Position numbers and translations under genes: made by a program
Shown: in pieces, positions 31,081 to 42,700 of the stretch
Layout: every line of letters begins with the position of its first letter
Numbering within the stretch: the stretch's first letter is position 1
From: Moesziomyces globuligerus
Lineage: Eukaryota > Basidiomycota > Ustilaginomycetes > Ustilaginales > Ustilaginaceae
Direction of reading: 5' to 3'
Assembly (NCBI GenBank): GCA_030849465.1
Contig: JARVLF010000015.1
Location: 2,170,001-2,234,000, forward strand
DNA: 64,000 nucleotides
The notes under the pieces: generated by a model
What the model was told of the DNA's origin: nothing
Databases searched by the model: none
The model's input: the letters and a program-made list of their open reading frames with translations, nothing else

Positions 31081-33021
31081 ATGCCATCGATCTGGCCCTT
31101 TGGGGCCGCTGCCACCACCGCCTCGACTGCCGTCGAAGAATCGACCGGGCAAGCGGATGGAGGCAAGGACGACTTCGCTGCAAGTGCGGCGTTGATCCCG
31201 CCGCTGATCATCTGCGAGGGCTTCCTCAGTGCCGCGCAGAGCGTCGTGTGGGGCAACGAGTTTCGCACCTACCTGGGGGTGGGCCACCAGCAGCTCGTCG
31301 ACCAGACGCATCCACACCGCTCCTCTACGCGCAAACGACGCTCGGGTCTGGGCTCGGCACGGCCCGTAGTGTTCGCGCCCATCGGACCCGTCTCGAGCCT
31401 CCACGACCGCGCCTGCGAACTCTTCTACGCGCTCCGGGGCGGTACGGTCGACTATGGCGTCGAGCACGCCCGCCAACACCGCCACTCGCGCTTCGGCAGA
31501 CACTACGCCCAGCCCCTCTGCCCCACGTGGGGCCCATCGAGCTCCACCTCGCCTGGCCTCCCCGCCCACTTTCTCGGACACAGCCTGGGTGGGCCGACGA
31601 TTCTCAAGCTCCAGCAGCTCTTGCGACAAGGCTTCTTCGATGAAGCGCTGGGCATCAGCCGTGCCGACAAGGATGCAGCCAAGGCCGAGGATTGGATCCT
31701 GTCGGTCACCTCGGTCTCTTCGCCCTTCCGAGGTACTCCGATCGTCTACAGTCTCGGGTCGGAGCCATTACCGTATCCCAAGGTGCGCATGTTTTCGTTT
31801 GGCGACATGCTCAGCAAGTTTATCCACATTGCAGCCTGGCTCGACTTGCCGTTTGACGTGCATGCGGATGCGTGGCACTTCTCCGCCCGTCGGCGCAAAG
31901 CCATCCGTCGACTCACCGCCAACAACAACCCGGCAGAGACGCATATCGCCGAGTCGCAGTGCGCGGGATTCGGGTCCAAGATGCAGCCGACGGAGCAGGA
32001 CGAGGCGTCTGGGCTGCGCGACTTTCTCAAGCAGCTCTGGAAGAGCGATTGGGCCGGAGGTCGCGACTGCGCGCCTTGGGACTGTACCTTTGCCGAGCGA
32101 GATCAGGACCGCGCCGAGGAGGGATGGGGTCTTGAGCTCGGTGCTGCTCGGCGCGGAAGGACATGGTATCGATCCTACGCGGGCGGGATGACGGTTCCTG
32201 AACCCGAGGCCGAAGCGGCATATCATCGACCGCAGACCTATTGGTCGTTATCTCCGCTGACGTTTACCGCGCATCTGATCGGACATTTTGACTACTCGCG
32301 TCTGCAGCCTCGACCGTCGTTCCTCGCGCGCGGCGAGAAGGACGAAGCAGACGCCAAGCAGTTGATGGCGCGGCTGTCGGCAGCTTGGTGGCAGAACGAT
32401 GGCGTGGTCCCGCTAGCATCGCAGTTCCATCCACTCGATTGCGACCCAGCAAGATGTAGGCACTTCAAGGGCATGCCAGCTTCGCTACCCTTTGGCACCC
32501 GACAAAAACGTCCGCAGTCGACCGAACTTGCGCTCGAGGCAGTCGATGGCTTACTGCCCGTGCCCGCAACCCAACCGAGAGCAACGCAAGGCTCCATGTT
32601 GGCATCCGCCACAGCAGTCGCACGAATCGCCTACTCGACCTCGCTGCGTGCGTTGACCGACGATCCACCCCTCCTCACCCCGTCCGATGAAGAGCTCCGC
32701 TCCTTCATCCCCGAATTCCCCCCCAATCCCACCACCACAAGGGTAGCAGCTACGACCAGTGCCTCCCATCACACCGATGCAGCGGATGTAGCGGATGCGA
32801 CGGCTACGACGGGTGCACGAGAGATGGAGAAGGACTTGGTCGATCCCGAGCCCAACCGCTGGTACACCTTCGAGATCGACGGTCTCGATCACACTTCGCT
32901 CTGCCCCTTCTGGACGGGCAGCGAAGTGCAGAAGCAGTTCTGGACGGGCATGGGCTTCTTCCTCGCCTCGGTCGACCGCCAGACCAACTACCCGACCCAC
33001 CCCTCGCACACGATAGCCTAG
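31081..33021 (+). CDS. Alpha/beta-hydrolase lipase of the bacterial L1/staphylococcal type
   Basis: A 646-residue putative triacylglycerol lipase. The nucleophile elbow is GHSLGG with Ser168. Asp440 in NDGVV and His604 in LDHTS occupy the places of the acid and the histidine in lipases of bacterial family I.5/I.6. The segment FAPIGPVSSLHDRACELF and then GGTVDYGVEHA followed by HSRFGRHY match the region holding zinc-binding His residues in Geobacillus L1 lipase. Substrate is inferred. There is no signal peptide at the chosen start, the first ATG (31081); the frame extends 11 codons upstream only through non-ATG codons. Low-complexity insertions lie near residues 545-590. It is convergent with the zinc-cluster gene (about 200 bp). 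Confidence 0.87.
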   Translation: MPSIWPFGAAATTASTAVEESTGQADGGKDDFAASAALIPPLIICEGFLSAAQSVVWGNEFRTYLGVGHQQLVDQTHPHRSSTRKRRSGLGSARPVVFAPIGPVSSLHDRACELFYALRGGTVDYGVEHARQHRHSRFGRHYAQPLCPTWGPSSSTSPGLPAHFLGHSLGGPTILKLQQLLRQGFFDEALGISRADKDAAKAEDWILSVTSVSSPFRGTPIVYSLGSEPLPYPKVRMFSFGDMLSKFIHIAAWLDLPFDVHADAWHFSARRRKAIRRLTANNNPAETHIAESQCAGFGSKMQPTEQDEASGLRDFLKQLWKSDWAGGRDCAPWDCTFAERDQDRAEEGWGLELGAARRGRTWYRSYAGGMTVPEPEAEAAYHRPQTYWSLSPLTFTAHLIGHFDYSRLQPRPSFLARGEKDEADAKQLMARLSAAWWQNDGVVPLASQFHPLDCDPARCRHFKGMPASLPFGTRQKRPQSTELALEAVDGLLPVPATQPRATQGSMLASATAVARIAYSTSLRALTDDPPLLTPSDEELRSFIPEFPPNPTTTRVAATTSASHHTDAADVADATATTGAREMEKDLVDPEPNRWYTFEIDGLDHTSLCPFWTGSEVQKQFWTGMGFFLASVDRQTNYPTHPSHTIA

Positions 33022-33218
33022 CCTGAAGCGATAAAATCCATTTCAACGTGCGCGGATATCTAAACACCGTTACGGTCCGTAAGGGAGAGTGGGGTTGTGT
33101 ACAAAGAGGGGGAAAACGTGAGATACAAACAAAGAGAAAGAAGATCCAAAAACAAAACCAGGCCGACCGAGTCTCTAATCGACAAGCAGCAAGGTGGGCA
33201 AAGGGGGGAGGGGTATCC

Positions 33219-35018
33219 TTAGGCGAGTCCGAGCGATCCAGCTGGAGCCGGGGGCGGGGCGACGTCGCGATCGGGCTTGATGGGCATGAGGCCGGCGTTG
33301 GGCGAGAGGTCCATGCGCGGGGTGGTGTTGGTGAGGAACTGCCTGCGGTCGTCGAGCCCCTGAACCGCCATGTAGGGGCTGGATCGCTGGAACTGCTGCT
33401 GCTGCTGGGGCTGCTGCATGGGCATCTTGACGTTGATGGGCGCCAGGTTGTTCGCATAGTAGCCCTGCTGCTGGGGCTCGAGGTACGAGCTGCCCGTGCC
33501 CGAGCGACCGCGCGTCGGCGCCTTGGGCATCTTGAGCGGGAAGGGCCTCGAGGTATCCTGCTGCAGGAACGTGCCCGACGCCGACGGCACCGTAGGCTGC
33601 GGCGGCGTGAAGCCCGACATCTTGTTGCCTCCAGGCGAGAGCAGCGGCGGCTCGGATCCAGGCCCGTTGAGCGGCGTGCGCGGGCTCATGGTGCTACTCG
33701 ATGCGCCGTTGGAGCTGAGCGTCGCCAGGCTGCTGTCCGAGTGCAGCCTGTGGTGCGCCAGGCCGTTGGGCGCCGACGACGCCGAGAGGTAGCTTGTGCT
33801 CGAGGCCGACGAGTGCAGCGGCGGGCTGATGAGCGAGCTCGTCGATCCGTTGTTCATGCCACCCATGCGGCCGTTGCTGCTGCCATACACACCGCCGAGG
33901 TAGCTGCCGTTGGACGACGCCTGCGAGCCGAGGCTCGGCAGCTGCGAGTTGGACGACTGCGATGCGTTCGAGTTCGGGAAGCGGCCCATGGGGCTCATCA
34001 TCGAGCCGGGCTGTGGGGCGGGCGCCGACGAGCCGCGGTCATAGGCATGGTGCGCGGCGTCTTGCTCGTAGCCGTAGTAAGATTGCTGGTTGGAGGCGAT
34101 CGGCTGGCCGTACCTTGCGCGGAGTCCGTCGCGATCGTCGCCGTTGGCGCCCGAGTTGGCCTGTTGCCACGTGTTGCTGGGCATCTGCAGCGGCATGGGT
34201 GGACGCGGACCGAGCACCTGAGTGCCGAATGCCGGGCTGGAGAAGCTCGACTCGGCGCCGGGCGTGCCTGCGAGCATGCCGTCGCTGCGGCTCGAGGGCG
34301 AAGTGAGGCCGTCGCGGCCGTAGGCCATGGGCCCAGAGACGGAGAGGGACGGGTTGGTAGGCTGGGATCCTGTGGTGGCCCTGCGCTTGTAAGGCCCGCG
34401 CTTGATGCCTCGTCGCCTCTCCTTGCGTGCGCTGTCCTGGCAGGTATCTACGAGGCCGTACTTGACGCAGCGGCCGCAGGGACGGCCCTCGTCGCACTTC
34501 TTGCACGCCTTCTGGCAGTTGATGCAGGCGTTCTTGACCTGCTTGCGCTTAGGGCGGATGCCGGCGCCCTGTAGGGCGGCGTAGCCGTGCGTGTGGGCGA
34601 GGAGGTCCGGGTGGTGGCTCTGGAACTGGTTGCCGGCCATCATGTCCGGGTGGTTCATCTGGTGTGCGGCATACATCTGGCCGTTGGGGTCCATCTGTGG
34701 CGACGAGTTGGGGTGCGAATAGTAGCTCGGAGCATGCTGCTGAGAGGCCACTTCGCCTTGGTGGTGCTGAGTCGGATGTGGGTAAAAGCCCGGGTTGGAG
34801 TAGGCGAAGTTGTTGCTGATCTGGGAAGCGCCGTACTGGCTCATTTGGTGCTGCTGTGGTTGCTGCTGCTGTTGCTGCTGTTGCTGTTGGTGTGCGGTGT
34901 AGCTTTGAGGTGGGACGGGAGAGGCGGAGTCGTTGCCGTGGGCGAGGTGATGCGGATGCATCGGAGGGGCCATTCCGTACGTCATGCTGGCTGCTTGAAC
35001 GCCTAGGCGAGCAGACAT
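33219..35018 (-). CDS. Zn2Cys6 (zinc-cluster) protein, probable transcription factor
   Basis: A 599-residue probable DNA-binding regulator. The Cys cluster begins at residue 165 with CX2CX6CX5CX2CX8C (CINCQKACKKCDEGRPCGRC and a last Cys at about 193). It is followed by RKERRRGIKRGPYKRR, a basic linker seen in one conserved basidiomycete and ascomycete zinc-cluster subgroup. Before the cluster lies a His/Gln-rich region with a polyglutamine run. After it comes a Ser/Gly/Pro-rich tail with no fungal-type middle homology domain. Met1 is at 35018, and other in-frame Mets (12, 16, 20) are possible starts. The target is unknown. A long region without a gene lies upstream. Confidence 0.85.
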   Translation of the reverse strand: MSARLGVQAASMTYGMAPPMHPHHLAHGNDSASPVPPQSYTAHQQQQQQQQQQPQQHQMSQYGASQISNNFAYSNPGFYPHPTQHHQGEVASQQHAPSYYSHPNSSPQMDPNGQMYAAHQMNHPDMMAGNQFQSHHPDLLAHTHGYAALQGAGIRPKRKQVKNACINCQKACKKCDEGRPCGRCVKYGLVDTCQDSARKERRRGIKRGPYKRRATTGSQPTNPSLSVSGPMAYGRDGLTSPSSRSDGMLAGTPGAESSFSSPAFGTQVLGPRPPMPLQMPSNTWQQANSGANGDDRDGLRARYGQPIASNQQSYYGYEQDAAHHAYDRGSSAPAPQPGSMMSPMGRFPNSNASQSSNSQLPSLGSQASSNGSYLGGVYGSSNGRMGGMNNGSTSSLISPPLHSSASSTSYLSASSAPNGLAHHRLHSDSSLATLSSNGASSSTMSPRTPLNGPGSEPPLLSPGGNKMSGFTPPQPTVPSASGTFLQQDTSRPFPLKMPKAPTRGRSGTGSSYLEPQQQGYYANNLAPINVKMPMQQPQQQQQFQRSSPYMAVQGLDDRRQFLTNTTPRMDLSPNAGLMPIKPDRDVAPPPAPAGSLGLA

Positions 35019-36363
35019 CTAGGAGCGACGAGGATCGTCGGGGTGGAGCCACGCAGAAGCGAAGCGATGAGAGGGAGGCGCGTCGTGACGATCAGGGTGT
35101 TGAAGCTGCAACGCGGATGGAGGCTGCAAGGCAAGCGCGGAACGACGACGAGGTGCAAAGAGGTTGCGGTGGGCGAGGATGGTGTTTTGGGAGGAAGCGA
35201 TCCAGAAGGAGCAGTTACGGTGATGAGCGGGGCATCCAGGGAGGTCGGGGTGGAATTGTCAGGAAGAGGAGTGATCTATAAAGGGAAGTTGACGGAGTTG
35301 ATTTGGAGCGGCGGGCGGCAGGAGAAGGAGGAGGAGGAGGAGCAGAGGCAGAGGCAAAGGCGGGCAAGGGCCAAACAAGGACGGAGGCGAGTCGGTAGGT
35401 ACGAGGGATGCGAGTGGGTCGGAGACGGAACTTTGAGCGCAGTCATGCCACAAAGATTAGCAGCACTTGGAGAGGCGAGCTGGAGCGGGGAAGGGAGCCA
35501 GCGAGGGATGGAGGCGGATCAGCGGCATGCACACTTGGGGACGGGAGCAGAGGCAGCGGGTGGGCGATGCGTGGTCGCGGAGGAGAGCGTCGGGGTGACG
35601 GTGCTGTACGAGTTCGAAGACGAGGACGAGGAGGAGCTGGCCATCCGGAGAGAGCCTTTGGCAGAGTGCAACGCGGGCAGCATAGACTCGCGGCCGATGC
35701 GGAGAGCAGGGCCACGGGGACCGGCTTTCCGCTCGCGACCGAAGGAGCGAGGCGTGCGGCGGCGGCGGCGGGCGGTCAAGATCAGCCAAAGCGCACCAAG
35801 CTAGGCCAGGCTAAGCAGAAGAGGAGGAAGCGGAAAATCAGGGTGCATCTCGCCACGATGGCGAGGCAAGGCGAGGCCAGGCAAGGCAAGGGGAGCCAGG
35901 AACACGAACGCCGCCATGGGAGGCACGCGAGCGGGGAGCGCCAGGGTTTGCACTGCACGGCGAGAGAGGAGAATGCACTTGAAGAACAACTACAGTACAC
36001 CACGCCTTGGATGCAGAACGCAGCTCGACAGCGAGAGAAAGCGAGCGAGCGAGCCAGCGACTGTCTCGATCGAGGCCACCAACGCGGTGCTGGAGGAGAG
36101 CCACAGCGCTCAGAGTGGGCGGATGCAGCTCGAGACGATGCAATCAGAGCGCGATTCTCCCACATGGCAAGCAGCAGAGGGCAGAGGCCAACGCACGAGG
36201 CGGCGATTCCGGAGCCGTTTCGAGACATGGCCGAGCGACGACGCCGATGCATCGGTGGAGCCGAGGCGAGCAAAGAGTGGTGGTGTGCCTCGATGCGCGC
36301 GCATGGGAAGCCACCGAGCGCGTTCAGGAACCACGCCAGAGGTGGCGCCAGGCCACTGCATTA

Positions 36364-36402
36364 GGGGAAAAAAAAAAAATAAGAAAAGAAAAGAAAAAAT
36401 CC
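36364..36402 (+). repeat. A-rich homopurine tract
   Basis: A run of A followed by AAGAA-type units in otherwise GC-rich DNA. On the minus strand it is a poly-T/C tract. It may be a nucleosome-free promoter element of the zinc-cluster gene. Confidence 0.7.
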
Positions 36403-36752
36403 ACCAAAATCGCAACCACGGATTCGAATCCGCGGGAGGGAGCAGCCCGAGCATCTCGCTCGCTCGGAGACGCCATGCTTCGAGGATGACCTCCTGCCCG
36501 AGCCAGACGCATGCGATTGGATTTGAGCGAGCAAAGCAAGACTCGGGGTGATCTCGGCCCGATGCATCGCAAACGTAGAGCTGGCTTTCAGCGTGAATCC
36601 GCACCGTCCAAACCTCTCTCGCTTTCTCTACGGTATTTTGTTTTGCGAGAAGGAGGATTCGCTTCTCACGCTTGCAGCGCAGTGCAGCGGAAGCCCCAAA
36701 ATGGCGCGTTCTGGAAAGCGTGACAGCGAGCGAGGCCCCAGCGGCTCAAGCC

Positions 36753-36796
36753 GAGACGAGACGTGACGAGACGAGACGAGACGAGACGAGACGAGA
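36753..36796 (+). repeat. (GACGA)n microsatellite
   Basis: About eight GACGA units with one T substitution. It lies in the noncoding region between the zinc-cluster gene and INO80. Confidence 0.9.
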
Positions 36797-37002
36797 ATCG
36801 GCGCAACCAATTGCGAATTCTTGAATTGAGTGCACAGTTTGAGGCGCGGGACTGGCTCGTGAACCCGGCCGGTTTTTGACGAGCTACATTGTTTTTGGTC
36901 AGGCTGTGGCGCCTGGTGCGCACGTCTGCAATCGCCCACGGGCTAGAATCCTTCAGGGTCGAAAGCCGAGCGCGGCCGCGGCGATTCGATTATCCATGAT
37001 CC

Positions 37003-37029
37003 CTGATTTCTGATTTCTGATTTCTGATC
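37003..37029 (+). repeat. TGATTTC heptamer repeat
   Basis: Between three and four copies of a 7-bp unit (CTGATTT) in tandem within noncoding DNA. No function is apparent. Confidence 0.85.
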
Positions 37030-39702
37030 CACGATCCAGCCCTTTCTCAGTCTAGCACATTCGAACCCATGGCGCTGCAACGCACGCCCGCCCCTCGTTT
37101 GCGCGTTGGAGATGCTCCCGACAGCCCTGGATGGCAGTGCGCGCTTTCGGTCGCAACCATCCCGGAGAACAAGGCGTGCCCGCGGTCACTGGTACGGGAC
37201 TGCAGCTCGGAAGTGGCTGGACGAGATCTAGACGGCGGTATCCGTGTGTTGTCGTCATGGGCCTGACGCGGTTCAACCAATCCTGTGAGCGCAATCCCAT
37301 CGCGAGTGGCAGCCTCATGCGAAGGCAGCATGCACACTGTAGCTTGCAGCAGCATTGTCCAGCCAGGCTTGCATTGAATCGAGGGGCAAAGAGCCGGGTG
37401 TAGGGGCTAGACACTGGAGGAGACCCGGGAAATCTCGCTGGCTGCATCCACACTTGGCTGGGGCGAGGTGCCGGGTTGAGCGGCATGAAGCCAAAAAAGA
37501 AAAAAGATGCGAGGGAAGACGGCGAGGCTTCGGTGTGAATGCGCGCCTGGGCTCGTTCTCACCCAAGCGCCTTTGACGCGCGCAGTGGGGAGGGAGGGCG
37601 AGAGGCGACCAAAGCGCAAGATCCGAAGCCGCTGACGCGTGGTGTGGGAAAAACTCCAACACACGCTGCACGTCGTGCACGTCTGCATACGTTGCTGGCC
37701 AAGTGCTGTCCAGGGCGCGCACCAAGCGCAGCCGTGATGCCACGCGGCGACGAGGAATCCTCGATTCGGATCCGGTGGGATGTCGCATGAGTCGCAGGTG
37801 ACAGCTGCACAGCGCTGTGGCAATCCCAACTCCGTTTGCGGCCAGCCGTGCCGGGCGTGCGCTCCGTTCCTGCCCTGCTCCGAGCCCACAAAGTGCTGCA
37901 GCTCGGCGACAGGAAGCCAAGGTGGAGACAGACGAGAGAGAGAGGGAGAGAGAGGGAGCGGCGTATCCTCTGTCTGGTCGCTTTTCCCATCCCTGAGTCC
38001 CGTTGACCGATCCGTCCACGCATTCATGCTCCAAGCTGGACCGAGGCTCGGTCGAATCGAGTCTCACGCAGGTTGGGTGTGCGCGACACAGAAGCTGGTT
38101 ATCAGAATGTAAAGATCGAATCCTCTCTTGCCTTTGAGCGTCAATAGCCACTGTGCTGAAGGCAGGCACAGCCGAATGCGCGCCCCACCTCGCTTGCAGC
38201 CGGAATTAGGACGTTGCGGACGACCCTGATGCCATGTGTGCGCTGCTCCGCTTGAATACCTCTTTCTCCAGCCCTCGACGTCGATCTCCCTCCTCCCAGC
38301 TCCGCGCTTTACCCGCCAACCGCCAAACCGCACTACCAACATCCCTCGACTCGCACTAGCAGGCTTCACGGTCCACACGCAAGTTCGAGCGAGGACGTCG
38401 ATGTTGGTGATTGCTCGATCGTGATCTTGGCGTCGGGTTGCTGCGCAGAGTCGGGAGGTGCGGATGCTGATGCGCTGCTTTGACAACAAATGAGGACCTC
38501 ATGCATCTCCCTCTCTCCCAGCCACCGAAAGAAAGAAAAAACCACTTTGTTCCTCGCCAAGTGTGCGTCCCTGATCCAGGACCTGTTTTTATTAGAGCCG
38601 CATGCGAGCATTTGTCCGCAACATCTCCCTCAGCTGCCGGACTTGCATCTCTGCCCTTGCGCACGACCAGTCCCTCTCACTTGGATTCTCACTGCCGGTA
38701 AATGCCTCCAGATCCATCGCTCATCTTGGATCGATGCTGCTATGGACTCTCCGACGTGTGTTGAGGCCAGGGGGACGATTTGGATGATGGGGCAGTGAAT
38801 TCGGACGGGCAAGAGGGGGGAGAGGGGGAGAGGGCTTCCGTCGGCTAACACGCGCAGTGTTTTCAGCAACTCGAGCCAGGGCTGGAGGATGTGAAACCTG
38901 GATATGCTCAACTTGCAACGGCCTCTGCTCTCTGCGCATGGGAGCGACGCCTCGCTGACCGTGCCATTCCACCACGTCTCCCACGGGTCTTTGATCAGAC
39001 CGTCATCGTGCCCACTCGCCTGGAAGCAGCGCATTTGGCTGCTTCGCAAAGCTGAGACGCGGCCCGCACTTCTTCCGATGGAACGACCTCGGCCTCGGCC
39101 AAGACCACGTCCAACCCCGGCCACCTTTCCGAATTCAACTCGACCACTCCGGACCAAGCTCGGTGCAGCCACAGGTTGGGTCGAGCAATTCCCACTCCCA
39201 CCTCAGTGCATCTTGGAAGGCTGGAATCGATCCAGACTCTTCGGTTGTGGTGGTGGGGGAAGTAGGCGCCGTGAGCAGCAGAGGCGTTTTCTTGGTTGGG
39301 CGTTCGCGGCGCTACAGGTCTCGCCTCTACCCAAATCGGCGCAATGCGAAGCGATGCAAATCATCATCCACCCTACGCCACAATCCTCCTCCCCCAGCGA
39401 CCCTCATGCCAGAGGCAGACTGACGACAGATCCGACTCGCATACCGGCATCCAAATGTTCCCAGCTCAGACCTCGAATGAGTGCACACAAGAGGCATCGG
39501 CCGCTTAATCGCAAGCGATCACCGCCCGATCGCACCATTTTCTGCTCTCAGAGCTGATGAGCGCGTCTTTCTGATATCGGACTGCACAGACACCTGTTCG
39601 TGAGTCTGCGTTGTGCCGCGTGTGTGCGCATTCCGCTGTGATCAGCCTACGATATAAACTTGCACCCCGGCATCGCCAAGCCCGTGTAGCGATGCTTCAG
39701 TG

Positions 39703-42700
39703 CTAGAAGTCGACACCCGCAAGCTCGTCGACCGTCTTCTTGCGGTGACTCTTGGACTTCCTCTTGGAGCCTCCTTTGAGCGGCGACGACGACGCCTCGG
39801 CGCCGCCCAGCGACACGTCTCCGTCCAAGTCGAGCGGCGTCATGCGTTCCGACGCCTCGCTCGCCCTTGCGCGCTTCGCCGGCCCGGCGCGCTTCCGACT
39901 CGGCGGCTGCGGCGTCGTCTCGGCCGTGTCCGTCTCCGCCTTGCTCGGCGGCCTGGCGCCAAAGAAGTCGTCCTCGTCCTCCTCGAGCGACCACTCTAGC
40001 CCGGCCGTCGGCGCTGGCGATTGCGCCGCCGCCGCCGCCCGGTCCTTGTTCAGCCTTCGCTTGGCGACCATCGCGCGCGCCGAGTCCGCCTTGTCCTGCG
40101 CCGTCTGCGCTTCCTCTGCCTGCTTCTTGCGCAGCATCGACTCGGCCAGCTCGTCGTCGTCCAGCAGCAGCGACACGATCTCTTGCGGCTTGGCCATGCC
40201 CGTCTCGCTGTACGCCTTGTTGCCCACCACAATGTCCTGCACCTCCTTCTTGTTGCGCGCCAGCCGCACGATCCGCTCGTCGATCGTACCCTTGGTGATC
40301 AGTCGGTACACCGTCACCTGCTTCGTCTGGCCCAGACGATGCGCTCGGTCCATCGCCTGCTGGTCGTTCGACGGATTCCAGTCGTGGTCGTAGAAGATCA
40401 CCGTGTCCGCTGCCGTCAGGTTGATACCCAGTCCACCAGCCCTCGTCGACAGCAGGAAGATGAACAACTCCGGCTTCGTCTGCCAGTCCGTCACCATGTC
40501 TCGACGGTCCGAGATCTTGGACGCACCGTCCAGACGAAGGTACTTGTACTGGCGGTAGATCAGGTACTCCTCCATCAGATCGATCATCCTCGTCATCTGG
40601 AAGTAGATCAGAACGCGGTGGCCGTTCGTCTTGAGCTCTCGCAGCAGCGTATCCAGCTTGGCCAGCTTGCTCGAGTCGATGATGAGCTTGTTCATCTGCG
40701 GCACCTGCATGCCGTTGTACGGCAGCTGGTCGATCGACGAGTCGCGCATCACGCCTTGCGGTGGCACGTCGGGCAGATCGCGCTGCAGCTCCTCCACGCG
40801 CTGCACCGATTCGCGTCCCTGCGGCGACAGGCCGAACAGCGTCGCCGACACCTGCGGGTCCTGCGAGAATCGCTCCTGCGATTGCATGAACGGACCATCG
40901 TTGCTGTACAGCCGAATAGGAGGAGCCACCGCAGGCGCAACCACCGCGCGCGCCGAGTCCTTGGCCAGATACGAATGGCGACGGTAGTCAGCCGCCACCT
41001 CCTCCAGAGGCATCAGCAGCGACGGCGCTCGTCCAGACGTGGACGGCATGGGTCGAAGCACTTTGCCCACGGGACGCAGCGCGGCTGCAGCGAAGTCGTC
41101 GTCGCTGGCAAACGCCTCGATGGACCGCCAGCGTCGCTCTTCGGCAGCAGCAGCAAGAATGCGCTTGATGCCGCTGCTGTGGAAAGCCCTTTCCGTGTCC
41201 GACGGCGACATGCCGATCAGCGGCAACGACGCGAACGCTGAGTCTTTGCCCTGAAGCGAATCGTACACATGCGGAGCACGCCAGATGTTGAGCAGGTTCT
41301 GGAGATAGCCCGTGTCGAAGCCCTTGCGGCTGCCATGTCCAGGCACGTCAAACAGACCGCCTTCTCTGACGATCAGCTTTGGGACGTTCAGCTCGATCAG
41401 CGAGGTCGTGGAATGCGGCAGGTTCAGGCTATCGCCTTCGCGAGCCAAGGATCCAGAGCGGGCAAAATCGGCGAATGCGAAGGGCGCGCGCACATCGGCG
41501 CGCGCCATCAGTTCGGGATGGTTGCAGACCTTGCGGAACTGCATGACGAGATTCATGAGACTCTTGAGACCCGCCTCGTCGTTCGAAGTCGCACGGTCCA
41601 TAAGCTCGGCCACCGAGATGTTGGCTCGGAGGCCACGGTAGAGCATCTTCTGTCGCGCGCTCAGATCGCAGAACACGTCGATCTCGATCTTGTCGCCGAG
41701 CTCGTTCTGCACGTTCTTCTTGATGCGGCGCAGCATGAACGGCTTCATGATCATGTGCAGACGACGGAGCTGGTGCTCGTTTAGCGTTCCCTTCTGCTCT
41801 GCGTGGCTCTCGATGTCTTTGGAGAACCACTCGCTGAACTCGTCGTGCGAATCAAAGAGCGAAGGCATGATGAAGTGCAGCAGCGCCCAGAGCTCCTGCA
41901 TCGAGTTCTGGACGGGCGTACCCGTCAGCAGCAGCCTGTTTCGGCAGTTGAAGCCGAGCAACGTCTTCCAGCGGATACTGCTCGAGGACTTGATGGCTTG
42001 CGCCTCGTCGAGGATCATGTACTGCCACTTGACGCGCTGGAAGTACTTTTCGTCCGAGACGACGAGCTGGTAGCTCGTAACCAGCACGTGGAAAGGAGCG
42101 TCGCGGTTGTACGAGATCTGCTTGCGGTTCCAGAACTTTCGCAACACCGCGCGGTCCTTGACGTTGCCCCAGTAAGGCAGAGCCTTGAGCGAGGGGACGA
42201 ATTTGCTGATCTCCTGCTGCCAGTTGTGCAGCGTCGAAGCAGGTGCGATGACGAGGAAGGGGCCCCAGATGTCGTGGACCTCAGCGAGGTAGGCCATGAG
42301 CGAGATCGACTGCACTGTCTTACCGAGACCCATCTCATCGGCCAAGATGCCGTTGATACCCTGTTCGTACAGGTTGGCAAGCCAGTTGAGGCCTTTGAGC
42401 TGGTACTCCTTGAGCTGGCAGGTGAGCATCTTGGGCTGCTTGATCTCCGTCTGGCCCATCGAGCTGGGATTGAGGAAGTTCATGTCATCCGAATCGAAGG
42501 CCTTGCCCAGGTCCTTCTCTTCGATCTGCTTTCCTGGACCGGCGTCCAGGCCCTCGCGCTCGCGAGCAGCCGCCTCGTTTCGTCGCCTCTCCTCCGCGGC
42601 AGCTTGGTCGAACGCCTTCGCCTTCTCTTTGGCCAGACGCACGGCTTCCTGCGCATTGCGAGCTGCGTGGGCGCGCAGGTTGCTCTCGTCTTCATCGTCG

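Larger units (their letters stand above)
35019..39702. other. 4.7-kb region without a confident gene (zinc-cluster gene to INO80)
   Basis: The first 0.5 kb is purine-rich on the plus strand, hence C/T-rich in the sense of the zinc-cluster gene, and probably holds its promoter and leader. Further on I see an A-rich purine tract (36364-36402), (GACGA)n repeats (36753-36796), TGATTTC repeats (37003-37029) and many short frames on both strands without family features. A frame of 217 codons (38904-39557) and Arg-rich frames near 35408-36364 look accidental. Noncoding RNA or a fast-evolving spliced gene cannot be excluded. Confidence 0.5.

Noticed and set aside
33048..34574. 508-codon plus-strand frame opposite the zinc-cluster gene
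   Set aside because: The Arg/Ala/Gly-rich product has no features, and the opposite strand encodes the zinc cluster.
35408..36364. 318-codon Arg-rich plus-strand frame
   Set aside because: It lies in purine-rich promoter-like DNA, has biased composition (Arg, Gly, Glu) and no family features.
36419..36432. B-box-like GGATTCGAATCC near a T-run on the minus strand, suggesting a tRNA
   Set aside because: The T-loop would be one nucleotide too long, the closing stem pairs are poor, and no matching 5' acceptor strand is found within about 100 nt on either strand.
37315..38169. 284-codon minus-strand frame in the region upstream of INO80
   Set aside because: No domain, no coding-like third-position bias, and competing frames overlap it on both strands.
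38904..39557. 217-codon plus-strand frame next to INO80
   Set aside because: A run of alternating Arg-Pro and mixed composition suggests chance; there is no motif, signal peptide or homologue known to me.
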